Source: Treponema brennaborense DSM 12168
Lineage (GTDB): Bacteria > Spirochaetota > Spirochaetia > Treponematales > Treponemataceae
Assembly (NCBI RefSeq): GCF_000212415.1
Contig: NC_015500.1
Coordinates: 2,294,001 to 2,358,000, forward strand
Direction: 5' to 3'
DNA: 64,000 nt
Shown here: one piece after another, positions 10,001 through 20,207 of the stretch
Numbering within the stretch: the first letter of the stretch is position 1
Layout: each line of letters starts with the position of its first letter
Notes under the pieces: generated by a model
Seen by the model: the letters and a program-made list of their open reading frames with translations, nothing else
What the model was told of the DNA's origin: nothing
Database searches by the model: none
Position numbers and translations under genes: made by a program

Positions 10001-10167
10001 GATCCCCTATAAGCGGCGTACAGTTCCGCGTACGCTTCCGACTCGCCTGCGGGAGCCGCCGCCGGAACTGCGGATAAAAACGGAACGAACACGGCGCTGA
10101 ACAGCAGCGCGCACAATCCGAACCGGAGAAACGTATTTCGATTTCGGCACATAGACTCCATTCCCAT
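7012..10167 (-). CDS. Large exported TPR-repeat protein
   Basis: About 1051 residues. Signal peptide near residues 12-35 (FLRFGLCALLFSAVFVPFLSAVPA), then many tetratricopeptide-like units through the protein (for example ALYWLGRVSYSRNAFDRAAQEF, and YRRGESYYTAEAYETAAGRFASYRRTYPRGKYADAA in the second half), resembling the BamD/YbgF/outer-membrane lipoprotein TPR class. A scaffold or envelope-assembly role is likely but the partner is unknown. The start is uncertain: ATG at 10167 has no ribosome-binding site, while ATGs at 10161 and 10152 are preceded by GGGA and GGAG. The 3' end runs into the tandem array. The next upstream gene (10205-11584) is also exported, so the genes may form one envelope operon. 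Confidence 0.8.
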   Translation of the reverse strand: MGMESMCRNRNTFLRFGLCALLFSAVFVPFLSAVPAAAPAGESEAYAELYAAYRGSFYPGVVRAAKEFETRYPRSILLPEVRVYAGESLFRLGRISEAEPMLTEAAAVFSETNKKDRFLKGTALYWLGRVSYSRNAFDRAAQEFSRSAALLAPEAKESVYAEDSPFFASLRYGARSCLKTGNAAYAAQAVPVLEYLWRASLPSGVFSETTVMLFAAYRACGSYDALIRAFGQLSLQSVSADVYGTLALQAAEAFTVKKDFSNAYSVYAGVVRTGVPSQAVIALQRAWELPLSADGSERAALLTDAGVRLHEYPQFLAEFRTRLGTDGFGRKNYRDAEADFTLSKQYLEAVSPSPDIRFLQTVNALYLTEIRFRTAAGVSEAARSESKRNGAVLSEAALSEAAAAAYAELSAFTASLEADSGVSADPMISAQLCRYACLSGNWKAARAHGSAVLSSAEQSLNDPLRTDTAYWYALAEMQSGNGAEAVRLLETYAFAANPAAETIVAENNAAENIVAEASYRLYANALFSSGQTDRAFTVYEKLSAADLLGGAGTLDYAKAALRAGMNARAYELAAGVSDDAEAPYIAALASINRRDWQTADTLFSVYLAEASDPLPYALFYQGYARYLLGRAEQAYASLTAFSAWNPSHALSLTADRIAAVCAVQMHQHVGASDTAWIGKAVGLAESIVKRSEAGAERESAVLFAAGVYDDAGAYEAALDLMKPYLSRQSPFGMNCRYRSALLLVKRKQYDEADALFADVERSFPTESLAEDASYRRGESYYTAEAYETAAGRFASYRRTYPRGKYADAASYFGADCFARIGQPDQAILLYESLLSSFPASTFAYGSLSALIPLYREKGEYAAALRCARAVLQRYGDQVEKSELSRHIAELELLVSGAAERTAVKLVEFEAAGKTSTAAGRKAGVELGELYLAAPATAPDGAALLEKIYTAVKKPSSGADSFAERDIAARCAYLLGTWNRAGGNYAEAAQYFLSAAEYYTLLDGELSARSLYGAAESFDSARRYADARRTVEVLRETFPDSVWAARAAAFGN

Positions 10168-10204
10168 ATCGATTAAAACAGCACAGTATCCGGCTCGTTA
10201 CGGA

Positions 10205-11584
10205 TCACTGCGGAAAGAAACGTTCCGAAGCATTGACGCGAACCAAATGGACGTAGGTTTCAGGATATTTGCGGATAAACGAATCGAGCGTCATCTCGAC
10301 ACCGTTTTCAAACACCGCGGCGCTGAACGCACCGTTACGGTCAAAATACGGAAAAATGGCCGCACATTCGGTAAAAAACCGGACTTCCGGCAGCTCGCCC
10401 CGCCCCGCGTCCGTCTGCAGCACGGCTCCCAAAAAGAAGCGGCCCGGTTCTTCCGCGGCGAATACGTATAAAAGCGGCTTGAGCGCTTCAATCCGGTAGC
10501 CGGTATCCGCAACGTATCCGAGTGCATTCACCGGCCCCGACGCGCCGATTTCCGCCGAAAACGGCTCCGAAATCACGTCTGCACCGGACGAATCGAAATA
10601 GTACGTCTTGCCGGTATACACGGAAAGCGCCGCCGCCGCGAGATTCCGCGTCCAGTCGAGTGAAAACGATAAATTATATTCGGAAGAAAGCACGTCGGAC
10701 AAACTGCCGCTGCGGTATTCGACGGTAGCGGTTTTCAGCGGCTCGATTTTCGTATAACTGCCTGCGAGCGGAACGACCAGACCGTCCACGATCCATTTTA
10801 AAAATCCTGCCGACGAAACGGAAAGTTTTCCGGCTTCGGTTTCGGAAGCGGGCACGGTACGCGTTTTTCCGGAAGAAATGAACACGGGTTCGCCGTTTTC
10901 ATCGTACGCGGCGTCGTCGGCAGGTGCGATTCGTTCCAAATTTTCACGGATAACGGCGATCATCTGCAAAACCGGATGATACAAACCGGGAACGATGTCC
11001 GCATACGACCACGGCAGCGTTTTTTCCGTCAGCGTGTAAATTTCCATAAACGAAGCCGAATATAATTGCTCGAACGGAATTCCCACCGGAACACCGCGCG
11101 CAGCGTACGCGCCGAACACGACGAAATCCGCGACCACTTTGTGCGCGAACGGGCGGAACTGGACGTACACGCCGGAATCAGCCGCAAAGTAAAACCTGAC
11201 GCGCAGCGGCTCACCCGTTTTACGGCTGCGGATAAGCACCCAGCTGCCGGGAGCGTCGGCCGGATATATGTCGATAGACGAAGCGTGCACGCCTTTTTCG
11301 GTATACACGTCGACCGCAAGTTTCCGCTGCGGCGCGACGATAACGAACTGTTCGGTTTCGGTTTCTTCGGTTCTGACCTGAAAAACGGTACCGACGTCGT
11401 TGGGTACCAGCACGGGGCTTTTTTCCCGCACCTGCGAAACGGGTGCGTCGCACCATTCGCTGCGGACGGTTCGCCTGATTTCCGACGAATCGGGAATCCC
11501 CAACCGGTTGTACAGCGCGGCGCAGGGAACCGCCGAACCTAAAAGGAGCGCTGTTACGACACACAGCGACACACGTCTATACAT
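10205..11584 (-). CDS. Exported protein of unknown function
   Basis: 459 residues with a clear signal peptide (MYRRVSLCVVTALLLGSAVPCAAL). GGAGG lies 4 nt before the ATG. The body is mixed alpha/beta with many beta-type stretches (EQFVIVAPQRKLAVDVYTEKG, GVYVQFRPFAHKVVADFVVFG) and no transmembrane helix after the signal. I do not recognise a family or catalytic motif. It lies 37 bp upstream of the TPR gene in the same direction and about 75 bp downstream of the activase-like gene, so it is probably co-expressed with the envelope cluster below it. Confidence 0.65.
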   Translation of the reverse strand: MYRRVSLCVVTALLLGSAVPCAALYNRLGIPDSSEIRRTVRSEWCDAPVSQVREKSPVLVPNDVGTVFQVRTEETETEQFVIVAPQRKLAVDVYTEKGVHASSIDIYPADAPGSWVLIRSRKTGEPLRVRFYFAADSGVYVQFRPFAHKVVADFVVFGAYAARGVPVGIPFEQLYSASFMEIYTLTEKTLPWSYADIVPGLYHPVLQMIAVIRENLERIAPADDAAYDENGEPVFISSGKTRTVPASETEAGKLSVSSAGFLKWIVDGLVVPLAGSYTKIEPLKTATVEYRSGSLSDVLSSEYNLSFSLDWTRNLAAAALSVYTGKTYYFDSSGADVISEPFSAEIGASGPVNALGYVADTGYRIEALKPLLYVFAAEEPGRFFLGAVLQTDAGRGELPEVRFFTECAAIFPYFDRNGAFSAAVFENGVEMTLDSFIRKYPETYVHLVRVNASERFFPQ

Positions 11585-11659
11585 ACGACCTCCGTCCGTA
11601 AAACAAACCGGGCGCGCCGCACGTTCCGAAGAGAAACGGACGGCGCTCGGCGGCTGCGT

Positions 11660-14600
11660 TTACCGCGCTTCGTCGGGATTTCTGCCGACCGGCGCGTTTG
11701 ACAAAAGCAGTTTCAGCCGGTTAAGCTGATTGACTTCACTCGCGCCCGGATCGTAATCGATAGCGGCAATATTCGCACCGGGGAACCGCGCACGCAATTC
11801 TTTTATCATGCCCTTTCCCGTAACGTGATTCGGCAGACACGCGAACGGCTGCACGCACGCGATGCTGGGCACGCCTTCTTCTATCAGTTCAACCATTTCC
11901 GCAGTCAGAAACCAGCCTTCCCCGGTGATATTGCCGAGCTGTACGATATCGTCGACGCCTTTCATCAAATCGTAAATGGAAGACGGCGGATCGAAGCGTC
12001 TGCTCGCCCCGAGTTCTTTTTTGATGTACCGGCGATACAGTTCCAGAAACCACACCAAAAGCCGCGCGTTCCGTTCGGTTTTCTTGGGAAACGCGAGCTC
12101 CTTGTGGCGGAAAATACCGTTTGAAAACGTATAGAACAGAAAATCGGCCAAATCCGGCACCACGCATTCGGCACCTTCCCGCTCGATCGTACTGAAAATA
12201 TCGTTGTTTGCCGTCGGGTGGAATTTGACCAGAATTTCTCCGACGACGCCCACGCGCGGTTTTTTGACCGGCAGAATCGGCAGTTCGTCGAATTCCCGCA
12301 CGATTCCCCTGATGAGCGCACGGTATTTGCGAACGGAGAGCGACTGCAGCTGCACTTGAGCACGACCGTTCCATTTTTCGTACAGCGCGTTCGCGGAACC
12401 GGGAACAGCCTCGTACGGGCGCACGCGGTACAGAACGCGCATCAGCACGTCGCCGGTCATCAGCGCCATCATCGCGCGATGCAGGAGCGCCGGCGTAATT
12501 TTAAAGCCGGGATTCGACTCCAAGCCGAGCGCGCTCAGCGAAATAACCGGAATATGCGCCCATCCCGCGTCGGCAAGCGCACGGCGGATAAAACCGATAT
12601 AGTTGGTAGCGCGGCATCCGCCGCCGGTCTGCGTAATCAGCAGGCTCACGCGGTCCAAATCGTATTTACCCGATTTGAGCGCCGCGATCATCTGACCGGC
12701 AACCAGAATGGACGGATAGCAGGCGTCGTTGTTTACGTACTGCAGACCGGTTTCAACGGCGAGCGTGTCGACCTCGGGCAGAATGACGAAATTGAAGCCC
12801 GAATATTCAAAAGCTTTCTGAATCAATTTAAAATGAATCGGCGACATCTGCGGCGCAAGAATCGTATGCTTTTTCTTCATTTCCTTGGTAAAAACCTGCC
12901 GTTTGTACGCCGCGGAAACGACCGCGGGTTTTCTCCGGTTGCGTTCCCGTTCGCGTACCGCCGCAATCAGACTGCGGATACGGATGCGCACGGCGCCCAA
13001 GTTTGAACCTTCGTCTATTTTAATCAGCGTGTACATGCGGCCGCGAGCGCGCAGGATTTCGTCGACCTGATCGGCGGTAACCGCGTCCAGTCCGCAGCCG
13101 AAACTGGTAAGCTGCACCAGTTCGAGATTCGGCATTTCCGACACGAAAGACGAAGCGCGGTACAGACGGTTGTGATACGTCCACTGATCCACGATGCGCA
13201 GCGGCCGTTCCACCGTACCCAAATGAGCCACCGAATCTTCGGTAAACACGGCCAGGCCGAGTCCCGCAATCAATTCGGGAATACCGTGATTTATTTCCGG
13301 ATCCAGATGATACGGGCGACCCGCGAGCACGATGCCGTTTACGCCGCAGCGGATTATGCGTTCGAGCGCGTCTTCTCCGGCCTGTTTTATATCGGCGCGG
13401 AACCGATCCTGCTCTTTCCAGGCGGCGTCTACGGCGCGCACGATTTCGTCTTTGGCAATGCCGAACGCGGTGCCCAACTCTTCAAACAACCGTTCGGCAA
13501 GGCGCGGTTTGTCGTATATCGGCAGAAACGGGTTCATGAAAAGCACCGAATCGTCGCGGCGCAGTTCGTCCACGTTGTTGCGCAGCACTTCGGGATAACT
13601 GGTAACGATCGGGCAGTTGTAATGATTGCCCGCACCGCTGTCTTCCTGAATTTCATACGGAGCGCACGGATAAAAGATGAATTTGACGCCGTCTTTCAAA
13701 AGCGCCATTACGTGGCCGTGCGCGATCTTGCCCGGATAGCAAACCGATTCGGACGGAATGGTTTCAAGTCCCATTTCGTACACGGAATGAGTCGACCGGG
13801 GAGAAAGCCGCACGCGGAAGCCCAATTCGGTAAAAAACGTAAACCACAGCGGATAATTTTCATACATATTGAGCACGCGCGGAATGCCGACATCTCCGCG
13901 CGGCGCGGCTTCGGCCTTGAGCGGCGTGTAATGCCGGAACAGCCGTTTGTACTTCCAATCGAACAGATTCGGAACAGGCCCGCCGTCGGAATCGCTGCCG
14001 GAATCCGTGTTGCGCGCGTTGCTTGCGTCGACGATTTTGACTTCGTCGCCCAGTTCCGCGCCGCGTTCGCAGCGGTTGCCGGTAACGAAGCGGCGCGTCC
14101 GCAGATTGCCGTTTTCTCCGTCGTCCTTTCCGGCGGAAAACGTGTTGATGGTAAGCAGACAATTGTTCGAGCATTTGCCGCAGCGTTTCAGCTCAAGTTC
14201 GACTTTAAAAGATTCGAGCTGTTCGAGCGTCGCGATGCCAGAACGGATCTGCGGCGGCACGAACGTTTCCGCATCATCGCCGGGACCGGGCATGGTCAAA
14301 TCGGTCCATTGGTCGAGCGCAATCAGCGCCGCCCCGTACGCACCCATAAGTCCCGCAACGTCGGGCCGGAACACGTTCACTCCCGATATTTTTTCAAACG
14401 CGCGCAGAACGGCGTCGTTGTTGAACGTACCGCCCTGCACTACGACTTTCGAGCCGATTTCGGAGGCTTTGCGCAGCTTGATAACTTTAAACAACGCGTT
14501 TTTGATCACCGAATAAGACAGACCTGCCGAAATATCGGCGACGGTCGCGCCTTCTTTTTGCGCCTGCTTGACGCGGCTGTTCATGAAAACGGTGCAGCGG

Positions 14601-16141
14601 CTGCCCAGATCGACCGGACGCTCGGCCATGAGCGCTTTTTTGCTGAATTCGCGTACGTCCATTCCGAGCGATCGCGCAAAATTGTCCAAAAAGCTTCCGC
14701 AGCCGGAAGAACACGCCTCGTTGAGCTGGATAGACGTAATCGCGCCGTCTTTCATGCGCAGACATTTCATATCCTGCCCGCCGATGTCGAGCAGAAACTC
14801 CACGCCGGGAACGAAAAAATCGGCGGCGCGGTAATGGGTGATCGTTTCGACCTCGCCCGCGTCTACGCCGAGTGCAGCCTGGAAAAGCGCTTCACCGTAT
14901 CCGGTGGACACCGATCGGGCGATATGCACGTTCGCCGGCAGCTGCCGGTACAAATCTTTCAGCACTTTTACGGCGAGATCGACCGGATTTCCGGCGTTCA
15001 CGTCGTAAAACCGCCACAAGATCCGGCCTTTTTTATCTATCAAAACGGCCTTCGTCGTCGTAGAACCCGCGTCGAGCCCGAGAAACACGGGCCCCGACGC
15101 CAGTGAAAGATCTCCGGAAACGGCCATTTCAGACGCATGGCGCCGGTAAAATTCGTCCAGTTCCGCTTCGTCCTTGAACAGCGGTTCCAGCCGCTGCACT
15201 TCGTTCATTTCCGCGCCCACCAGATTCTGCAGACTGTCGCGGAAATCGCCGAGTTTCGGGAACCGGATTTTATCGTCGGGAGCGTGCACGCAGTCGAGCG
15301 ACCGTTCGGCGGAAAACGCCGCGCCGGCAGCAACGAACAGCTGCGAGTTTTCGGGAACGATACTGCATTCGTCGCTCAAATTCAGCGTCAGGATAAAACG
15401 GCGGCGCAGCTGGTCAAGAAAATGCAGCGGTCCGCCCAAAAACGCGACGTGGCCGCGAATCGGTTTTCCGCAGGCAAGCCCTGAAATCGTCTGGCTGACG
15501 ACGGCCTGAAAAATGCTCGCCGCGATATCTTCGCGCCGCGCGCCTTCGTTGATCAGCGGCTGCACGTCCGTTTTTGCGAACACGCCGCAGCGCGCCGCAA
15601 TCGGATAGATCGTCGTGGCGCCTTTCGCCAGTTCGTTCAATCCGGGTGCATCCGTTTCAAGCAGCGCCGCCATCTGATCGATAAACGCGCCGGTACCGCC
15701 GGCACACGTTCCGTTCATACGCTGTTCCACGCCGCCGGTAAAATACGTGATTTTGGCGTCTTCACCGCCGAGTTCAATCGCGACGTCAGTCTGCGGAATC
15801 AGTTTCTGCACCGCAGTCGTCGAAGCGACCACTTCCTGGATGAACGGAATGGACAGCCACTGCGCGACGGAAAATCCGCCGGAACCGGTCACTTTTATGC
15901 TGAGCGGCTGGTCGATTCCCGCGGGAGTACGCGATTCGAGTTCGTCGAGCGCGCGGCGGACTACGGAAATAATGGTACTGCGGATGTCGGCCAAATGCCG
16001 CTGATAATCGCTGTACAAAATGCAATCTGTATCGTCGAGTATAACAATCTTCACTGTCGTAGAACCGACGTCTATGCCGATTCTGATAGGAACGGAGACG
16101 GGCTTAAGAGGACCCGTGCCGTTCGTCGTAATAATATCCAT
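11660..16141 (-). CDS. 2-hydroxyacyl-CoA dehydratase activase-like protein (double ASKHA ATPase plus DUF2229/dehydratase-like region)
   Basis: 1493 residues, the fused giant form of the family. An ASKHA ATPase domain lies near 20-285 ([43 protein letters not shown]) and a second near 350-615 ([48 protein letters not shown]), each with the Cys residues that bind a shared [4Fe-4S] cluster in known activases. A Cys cluster ([12 protein letters not shown]) follows, then a DUF2229-like and a 2-hydroxyacyl-CoA dehydratase-like region with further conserved Cys. Family members use ATP to drive one-electron reduction of a partner dehydratase; the partner here is unknown. AAGG sits 7 nt before the ATG. 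Confidence 0.88.
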   Translation of the reverse strand: MDIITTNGTGPLKPVSVPIRIGIDVGSTTVKIVILDDTDCILYSDYQRHLADIRSTIISVVRRALDELESRTPAGIDQPLSIKVTGSGGFSVAQWLSIPFIQEVVASTTAVQKLIPQTDVAIELGGEDAKITYFTGGVEQRMNGTCAGGTGAFIDQMAALLETDAPGLNELAKGATTIYPIAARCGVFAKTDVQPLINEGARREDIAASIFQAVVSQTISGLACGKPIRGHVAFLGGPLHFLDQLRRRFILTLNLSDECSIVPENSQLFVAAGAAFSAERSLDCVHAPDDKIRFPKLGDFRDSLQNLVGAEMNEVQRLEPLFKDEAELDEFYRRHASEMAVSGDLSLASGPVFLGLDAGSTTTKAVLIDKKGRILWRFYDVNAGNPVDLAVKVLKDLYRQLPANVHIARSVSTGYGEALFQAALGVDAGEVETITHYRAADFFVPGVEFLLDIGGQDMKCLRMKDGAITSIQLNEACSSGCGSFLDNFARSLGMDVREFSKKALMAERPVDLGSRCTVFMNSRVKQAQKEGATVADISAGLSYSVIKNALFKVIKLRKASEIGSKVVVQGGTFNNDAVLRAFEKISGVNVFRPDVAGLMGAYGAALIALDQWTDLTMPGPGDDAETFVPPQIRSGIATLEQLESFKVELELKRCGKCSNNCLLTINTFSAGKDDGENGNLRTRRFVTGNRCERGAELGDEVKIVDASNARNTDSGSDSDGGPVPNLFDWKYKRLFRHYTPLKAEAAPRGDVGIPRVLNMYENYPLWFTFFTELGFRVRLSPRSTHSVYEMGLETIPSESVCYPGKIAHGHVMALLKDGVKFIFYPCAPYEIQEDSGAGNHYNCPIVTSYPEVLRNNVDELRRDDSVLFMNPFLPIYDKPRLAERLFEELGTAFGIAKDEIVRAVDAAWKEQDRFRADIKQAGEDALERIIRCGVNGIVLAGRPYHLDPEINHGIPELIAGLGLAVFTEDSVAHLGTVERPLRIVDQWTYHNRLYRASSFVSEMPNLELVQLTSFGCGLDAVTADQVDEILRARGRMYTLIKIDEGSNLGAVRIRIRSLIAAVRERERNRRKPAVVSAAYKRQVFTKEMKKKHTILAPQMSPIHFKLIQKAFEYSGFNFVILPEVDTLAVETGLQYVNNDACYPSILVAGQMIAALKSGKYDLDRVSLLITQTGGGCRATNYIGFIRRALADAGWAHIPVISLSALGLESNPGFKITPALLHRAMMALMTGDVLMRVLYRVRPYEAVPGSANALYEKWNGRAQVQLQSLSVRKYRALIRGIVREFDELPILPVKKPRVGVVGEILVKFHPTANNDIFSTIEREGAECVVPDLADFLFYTFSNGIFRHKELAFPKKTERNARLLVWFLELYRRYIKKELGASRRFDPPSSIYDLMKGVDDIVQLGNITGEGWFLTAEMVELIEEGVPSIACVQPFACLPNHVTGKGMIKELRARFPGANIAAIDYDPGASEVNQLNRLKLLLSNAPVGRNPDEAR

Positions 16142-16156
16142 GTGCCAACCTTACTA

Positions 16157-16894
16157 CTATTCAAACTTTCCCAAATATACCATAAAAACAGCCTGAATAT
16201 CGGCAGCAGACGCGGCGATTCCCTGCTGTTTTAACAACGACGTTGCCTCTTTTACTGAAATTTCAGGATTCTGATTATACAGATTCCGCACGGCAAGGAC
16301 AATATCGGAATCGACCTGCGCGGGTTTTGAAAAAAGCCCTTTTTTGGATATCGCCATAAGCGTCTGTTCCAAACGCGCCACTCGGTCAAGCAGATTGCTG
16401 TCGTACAGATATAACTCCGGCATTACGGAAGCCGCGTACAGCTGTTCCAAAAAGTTTTCGGGCGACACGTACGTTCCGGCAACGCGCGGCGCGAGGTTTC
16501 CGACTTTCATCGTAACATCGTAAAAAAGGGTCGTGTCGTATTTGAACGAAAGTCCCGAAGGCAGCAGATCGCGCAGCTCAACGTTTTTATAAGACAGCGA
16601 TTCGGGATAAATGATAAAATGAAGAAATCCCGCCGCATCGGATTTTACTTTCGCTTCCGTTCCGGTCAGTCCCGGAAGCGCCCATATTGCGGACAGACAA
16701 TTGCCGATCAACTCGACCGAATCGCCGGAAAGTTCCGCATCGGAAAAAACGTCGCACGTTCGGCCAGAGCCGTCGGCGAGCACCGTTTTTGCCGTTTCGG
16801 CGGAAACGACCCGCCATGCCTGTGAAAAAAGAACCGCAGGCGTTATCAATAACAATACGGCGGCGGTATACCGCAATTTTTTCATCAAGTTCAT
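16157..16894 (-). CDS. Exported protein of unknown function in the adenylate cyclase gene group
   Basis: 245 residues from ATG 16894, preferred because AAGGA lies 8 nt upstream; a TTG at 16903 and an ATG at 16885 are alternatives. Signal peptide KLRYTAAVLLLITPAVLFSQA. The body has no named domain that I recognise. The last third is helical (ISVKEATSLLKQQGIAASAADIQAVFMVYLGKFE). It follows the coiled-coil gene by 14 nt, so the two are probably translated from one mRNA together with the cyclase. The dehydratase-activase gene starts 15 nt downstream. Confidence 0.7.
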   Translation of the reverse strand: MNLMKKLRYTAAVLLLITPAVLFSQAWRVVSAETAKTVLADGSGRTCDVFSDAELSGDSVELIGNCLSAIWALPGLTGTEAKVKSDAAGFLHFIIYPESLSYKNVELRDLLPSGLSFKYDTTLFYDVTMKVGNLAPRVAGTYVSPENFLEQLYAASVMPELYLYDSNLLDRVARLEQTLMAISKKGLFSKPAQVDSDIVLAVRNLYNQNPEISVKEATSLLKQQGIAASAADIQAVFMVYLGKFE

Positions 16895-16908
16895 ATCGTA
16901 CAATCCTT

Positions 16909-18474
16909 TTATTTTATCAATTCGAGCAAAATCCGATCATTCGGGCGGAAGCCCGCCGATTCGGCACCGTCGGGAATCGCGTAGATGAATTTTCCGGCGC
17001 GTTCAAGCGTTACCATGCCGATCAGTTTGTCTGATGCACGGAACACGTACGCCCGCGTACCGTTCCGCACGGAATCCGTGAACAGCGGTGAAATATAGAC
17101 GAGCATTCTCGCCGGATTTTCCGTATCGAGGATATAACCGGCGTCTCCGTTCTGACGGGTAAGCGCGTCGAACGCGTTCATCGCTTTCCGGTACACGGCG
17201 TTTTCATCACGCAGCTGCCGCATATCCGAAGCGGACGACTGCAGACGGGAATCGAGGTCGGAAATCGTCTGCCGCTGATCGACGATAACGTCGTCCTGCG
17301 ACTGCAGCATACGCACGGTTGCGGCGACGGTCTGCTTGCCGATGGTGTTCGCCAGAACGGTCATCGCTTTCACGTATTCCGGCAGTGAATTCGACCACGG
17401 AACCTGCGACACGGCGGCCGCAAGACGGTTGAACTGTGAAAACCGGGCGTCCACGTCCGTAAGCACCGAGTCGGCGTACTGCAAAACCGCCGCGTCAGAA
17501 AGCGCAAGCGAATAGGCGTCTTTTGAAAAAACCGTATCAACCGTGCCGGACGCGTTATCCGCATCATCGGCGTTATCCGCATCATCGGCGTTATCCGCGT
17601 TATCGGCACCTTCCGATCCGTCCGCGCCGGAATCCAAAACGGCCCGAATAACGGCGGCGGACTGCGCGTCCGTAAACACCGGATCGAGCAGACTGATTTC
17701 CGCTTCGTACTGCTTCGTCAGCGCGTCGATTGAAACTTTCTGACTGTCGAGCAATTCCTGCTGTACGGAAGCAAGCTGTCCGCGCAATTCCGTTATCACC
17801 TGCTCGTATTCGCTTGCAAGCTGCTGCTTTTCAAGCTCGAACAGCTGCCGCTGACTGTTTATCGCGGCTTCCTGCTCTTGGGCAAGTTCGATATTTTTAC
17901 GGTCGTACGAAGCAAGCTGCTGTTTGAGTTCCTCTATCTGGTTTGCGTACAACGCCAGCTGCGGATCGTAATCGGCGTGCAGGGCATTCACCGCCGACGC
18001 ATATTCGTTCTGAACGGTTTCCGTCCGGCGCAGGCGTTCGCTTTTACTCATTTTCAGCGTTCCCAGCAGATAAATGTCCGAATCGCGTTTCACTTCCGCC
18101 TGTTTTAAAGCGGACGCAAGTTCCGTTTCAAGCTGAATTTTCTGATTCGTCGCCTGCTTCAGCGAATTCTCCGTCCGGGAAACGACGTCGAGCAGATTTT
18201 TCAGATTCAGATCTTCAAACACTTCAATGCCGACCGACAGCGTATTGTTTTTATGTTCGATATATTTCGAGACGCCGAACGTCAAAAGCCCGACCGTTAC
18301 GATGCAGCACAGCATAACGATAATAACGAACGGGGATTTCTTTTTGCGCGTCTTGGCGTATTCGACTTCAAGATCGTACGAAACCGGCTTGTCTTTTTCG
18401 GGAGGAAGCAGATCGCCCTGCAAGAAAAGCCGTACTTCCGGTTTACTTATCTTTATTTTGTTGCCATTGTCCAT
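16909..18474 (-). CDS. Single-pass membrane coiled-coil protein
   Basis: 521 residues from ATG 18474 (GGAA 6 nt upstream); an in-frame ATG at 18486 is possible but has AAGG directly against it. A cytoplasmic basic N-terminus is followed by one transmembrane segment (FVIIVMLCCIVTVGLLTFGV, about 49-68), a long periplasmic coiled coil rich in Gln, Glu and Leu (about 85-270), an Asn/Ala/Asp repeat tract coded by 18-bp tandem repeats at 17554-17607, a second helical region, and a small C-terminal beta domain (MLVYISPLF.. to NDRILLELIK). It overlaps the 3' end of the cyclase gene by about 20 bp, so it is probably translationally coupled to it. Function unknown. Confidence 0.75.
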   Translation of the reverse strand: MDNGNKIKISKPEVRLFLQGDLLPPEKDKPVSYDLEVEYAKTRKKKSPFVIIVMLCCIVTVGLLTFGVSKYIEHKNNTLSVGIEVFEDLNLKNLLDVVSRTENSLKQATNQKIQLETELASALKQAEVKRDSDIYLLGTLKMSKSERLRRTETVQNEYASAVNALHADYDPQLALYANQIEELKQQLASYDRKNIELAQEQEAAINSQRQLFELEKQQLASEYEQVITELRGQLASVQQELLDSQKVSIDALTKQYEAEISLLDPVFTDAQSAAVIRAVLDSGADGSEGADNADNADDADNADDADNASGTVDTVFSKDAYSLALSDAAVLQYADSVLTDVDARFSQFNRLAAAVSQVPWSNSLPEYVKAMTVLANTIGKQTVAATVRMLQSQDDVIVDQRQTISDLDSRLQSSASDMRQLRDENAVYRKAMNAFDALTRQNGDAGYILDTENPARMLVYISPLFTDSVRNGTRAYVFRASDKLIGMVTLERAGKFIYAIPDGAESAGFRPNDRILLELIK

Positions 18475-20144
18475 ATACCGTTCCATCCTTCGGGAGCCTG
18501 TTTTATCGACATTCGTTTGAGAAACACGTCCGCAACATCAAGTTCGCACAATTTAAACAGCTGCCGGGCCGTTTTCCAGTCTCCGACGTAATACGCCGCC
18601 AGCCCCTGCTCGAAAATGCTGAATTTCCGCAGAATTTCGGGATCCGTCGTTTCCGTATCGAGCGGAACGAATATCTTCTTTCCTTCCGTTTTGCCTTTTA
18701 CCTGAACCGTATCGATCTCGAAAAAGCGGTACTGTCCCGAATGCCGTTCGACTTCGTTCTTGATATACTCGGAAACGATAACCGGCAGCGCGTATACCCG
18801 CGTCAAACCTTCAAGGCGGGAAGCCGAGTTTACGTTGTCGCCGATGACGGTGTTCGTCATATGCTCGAACGAACCGATGTTTCCGTAAAACACGGTTCCG
18901 CCGTCTATGCCGACGCCGACGTCTATCAGAACCGCTTTATACACGCGTTCTTCCGCTTCCGTCAGCGTGCGCTCGGCTTCGATCTGCGTCCGGCGCCGGA
19001 TCAGTTTTTCACGCAGCTCGGCGGTTTCCCGCGTTACCAGCCAGGCGCTCCGCACGGCGGAAACCGATTTGTTTTCAGCCGAATCCGTCGCTCCGTAAAT
19101 GGCCAGCACGGCGTCTCCGATAATGGAACCGATGATTCCGTTCTGCTCGTGAATCGAATGGATCGCCCGATCGTAATGCAGATTCAGCAGATTGATGATA
19201 TCGTTGCCGAGCGTCTCCGTCATATACGTAAAACCGCGGATATCGGAGAACAGAATCGACAGTTCGCGCTGCGTTCCTTCAAGCCGGATAATATGCTCGC
19301 TGTACGCTTTTTCAACGACGTCGCGGGAAACGAATTTCTGAAAGATTTTGAGCAGATTGTTGATAGTCGACGACAGCGAATTGAACGACGCTCCCAAATA
19401 CGTAATGTCGTCGTTCGGCGCGCCGCTCAAATCGAGCAGCGACAGATTCTGGCTCGCCTGCATCGTGTACAGACTTTCCGTTATGCGTCTGACCGAAGCG
19501 AATATCCGCGAAAATACGGTAAAACCGATCCACAAAAACGCGAGAGTCAAAAGTACGATGATAACGGCGATCTGGCCGAATACTTTAAACGACGCGCGGC
19601 GGACTTCCGACCTCGATTCGGCCCGGATCAGATAACATTTCCAATCTTCGTGATACTTATACACACCGAAATACTCGCCTTTCGTGCCTTCAAACGTTAC
19701 CGAACCTTCCTGCGTACCGCTTTGCCGCGCGGCGTTTAAAGCGGCGACGGCTTTCATATCGGGAAAAATCGTCTGCTGCTCGCCCGACGCGGAGACGTAA
19801 AAATACGCGCGGCCGTCGTAACCGATCCCGGCAGCCATGCTGTCTTTCCGGCTGAACCCCTTCTGCGCGACTTTTTCAAGCGCAGCGAGTGCGGCGCGCC
19901 GGTCCCGTGAAAAACTGTAAATCTCATACTGATTGGAAGCTGCCGTATACAGATCTTTCAGTTGATTGACCATAACGGTATTCGTAAGCGCGTACACTTC
20001 GTGCTGATTCAGCTGAATATTGACAAAATTCGTTGCAAAATTCGACAGCAGCAGCAGGCAGGAAAAGACACCCAAAATCTTTACCGAAACGGGAATGATC
20101 GGGGTCTGACCCACGTATTGAAACAATTTTTTTTGCCGAGCCAT
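18453..20144 (-). CDS. Membrane-bound class III adenylate/guanylate cyclase
   Basis: 563 residues from ATG 20144, chosen because GAGGA lies 5 nt upstream; the frame is open for 19 more codons. Transmembrane helices near 20-40 and 188-212 enclose an extracytoplasmic sensor region, followed by a HAMP-like linker and the cyclase domain (about 295-530). Metal-binding Asp residues sit in LFSDIRGF (D301) and IIGDAVLA (D344). GDNVNSASRLEGL supplies the Asn/Arg transition-state pair and VQVKGKTEG a candidate base-recognition Lys, which favours ATP as substrate. It should make cAMP in response to an envelope signal. A promoter lies directly upstream, back to back with murJ. Confidence 0.88.
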   Translation of the reverse strand: MARQKKLFQYVGQTPIIPVSVKILGVFSCLLLLSNFATNFVNIQLNQHEVYALTNTVMVNQLKDLYTAASNQYEIYSFSRDRRAALAALEKVAQKGFSRKDSMAAGIGYDGRAYFYVSASGEQQTIFPDMKAVAALNAARQSGTQEGSVTFEGTKGEYFGVYKYHEDWKCYLIRAESRSEVRRASFKVFGQIAVIIVLLTLAFLWIGFTVFSRIFASVRRITESLYTMQASQNLSLLDLSGAPNDDITYLGASFNSLSSTINNLLKIFQKFVSRDVVEKAYSEHIIRLEGTQRELSILFSDIRGFTYMTETLGNDIINLLNLHYDRAIHSIHEQNGIIGSIIGDAVLAIYGATDSAENKSVSAVRSAWLVTRETAELREKLIRRRTQIEAERTLTEAEERVYKAVLIDVGVGIDGGTVFYGNIGSFEHMTNTVIGDNVNSASRLEGLTRVYALPVIVSEYIKNEVERHSGQYRFFEIDTVQVKGKTEGKKIFVPLDTETTDPEILRKFSIFEQGLAAYYVGDWKTARQLFKLCELDVADVFLKRMSIKQAPEGWNGIWTMATK

Positions 20145-20160
20145 AAACGTCCTCGTTTTC

Positions 20161-20189
20161 ATTTTACACAGATTGCATAAAATTAGCAA
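20161..20189 (-). promoter_or_regulatory. Sigma-70-type promoter for the adenylate cyclase gene
   Basis: Read on the minus strand: TTGCTA (20184-20189), 17-nt spacer, TAAAAT (20161-20166). The start of transcription would fall near 20154, leaving a leader of about 10 nt that contains the GAGGA ribosome-binding site of the cyclase. It overlaps the oppositely oriented murJ promoter. Confidence 0.55.
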
Positions 20190-20201
20190 CATCGCTATCA
20201 T
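20173..20201 (+). promoter_or_regulatory. Sigma-70-type promoter for murJ, placing the start of transcription at the ATG
   Basis: TTGCAT (20173-20178), 17-nt spacer, TATCAT (20196-20201). The murJ ATG begins 7 nt after the -10 box, where transcription would start, and there is no Shine-Dalgarno sequence in the preceding 40 nt. This fits a leaderless mRNA. Confidence 0.5.
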
Positions 20202-20207
20202 ATATAT

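Noticed and set aside
13172-15106. A 644-codon plus-strand open frame across the activase gene, and many other long antisense frames
   Set aside because: They mirror strongly biased GC-rich coding on the minus strand; their translations are Arg/Phe-rich without motifs, and the minus-strand frames carry clear conserved domains.
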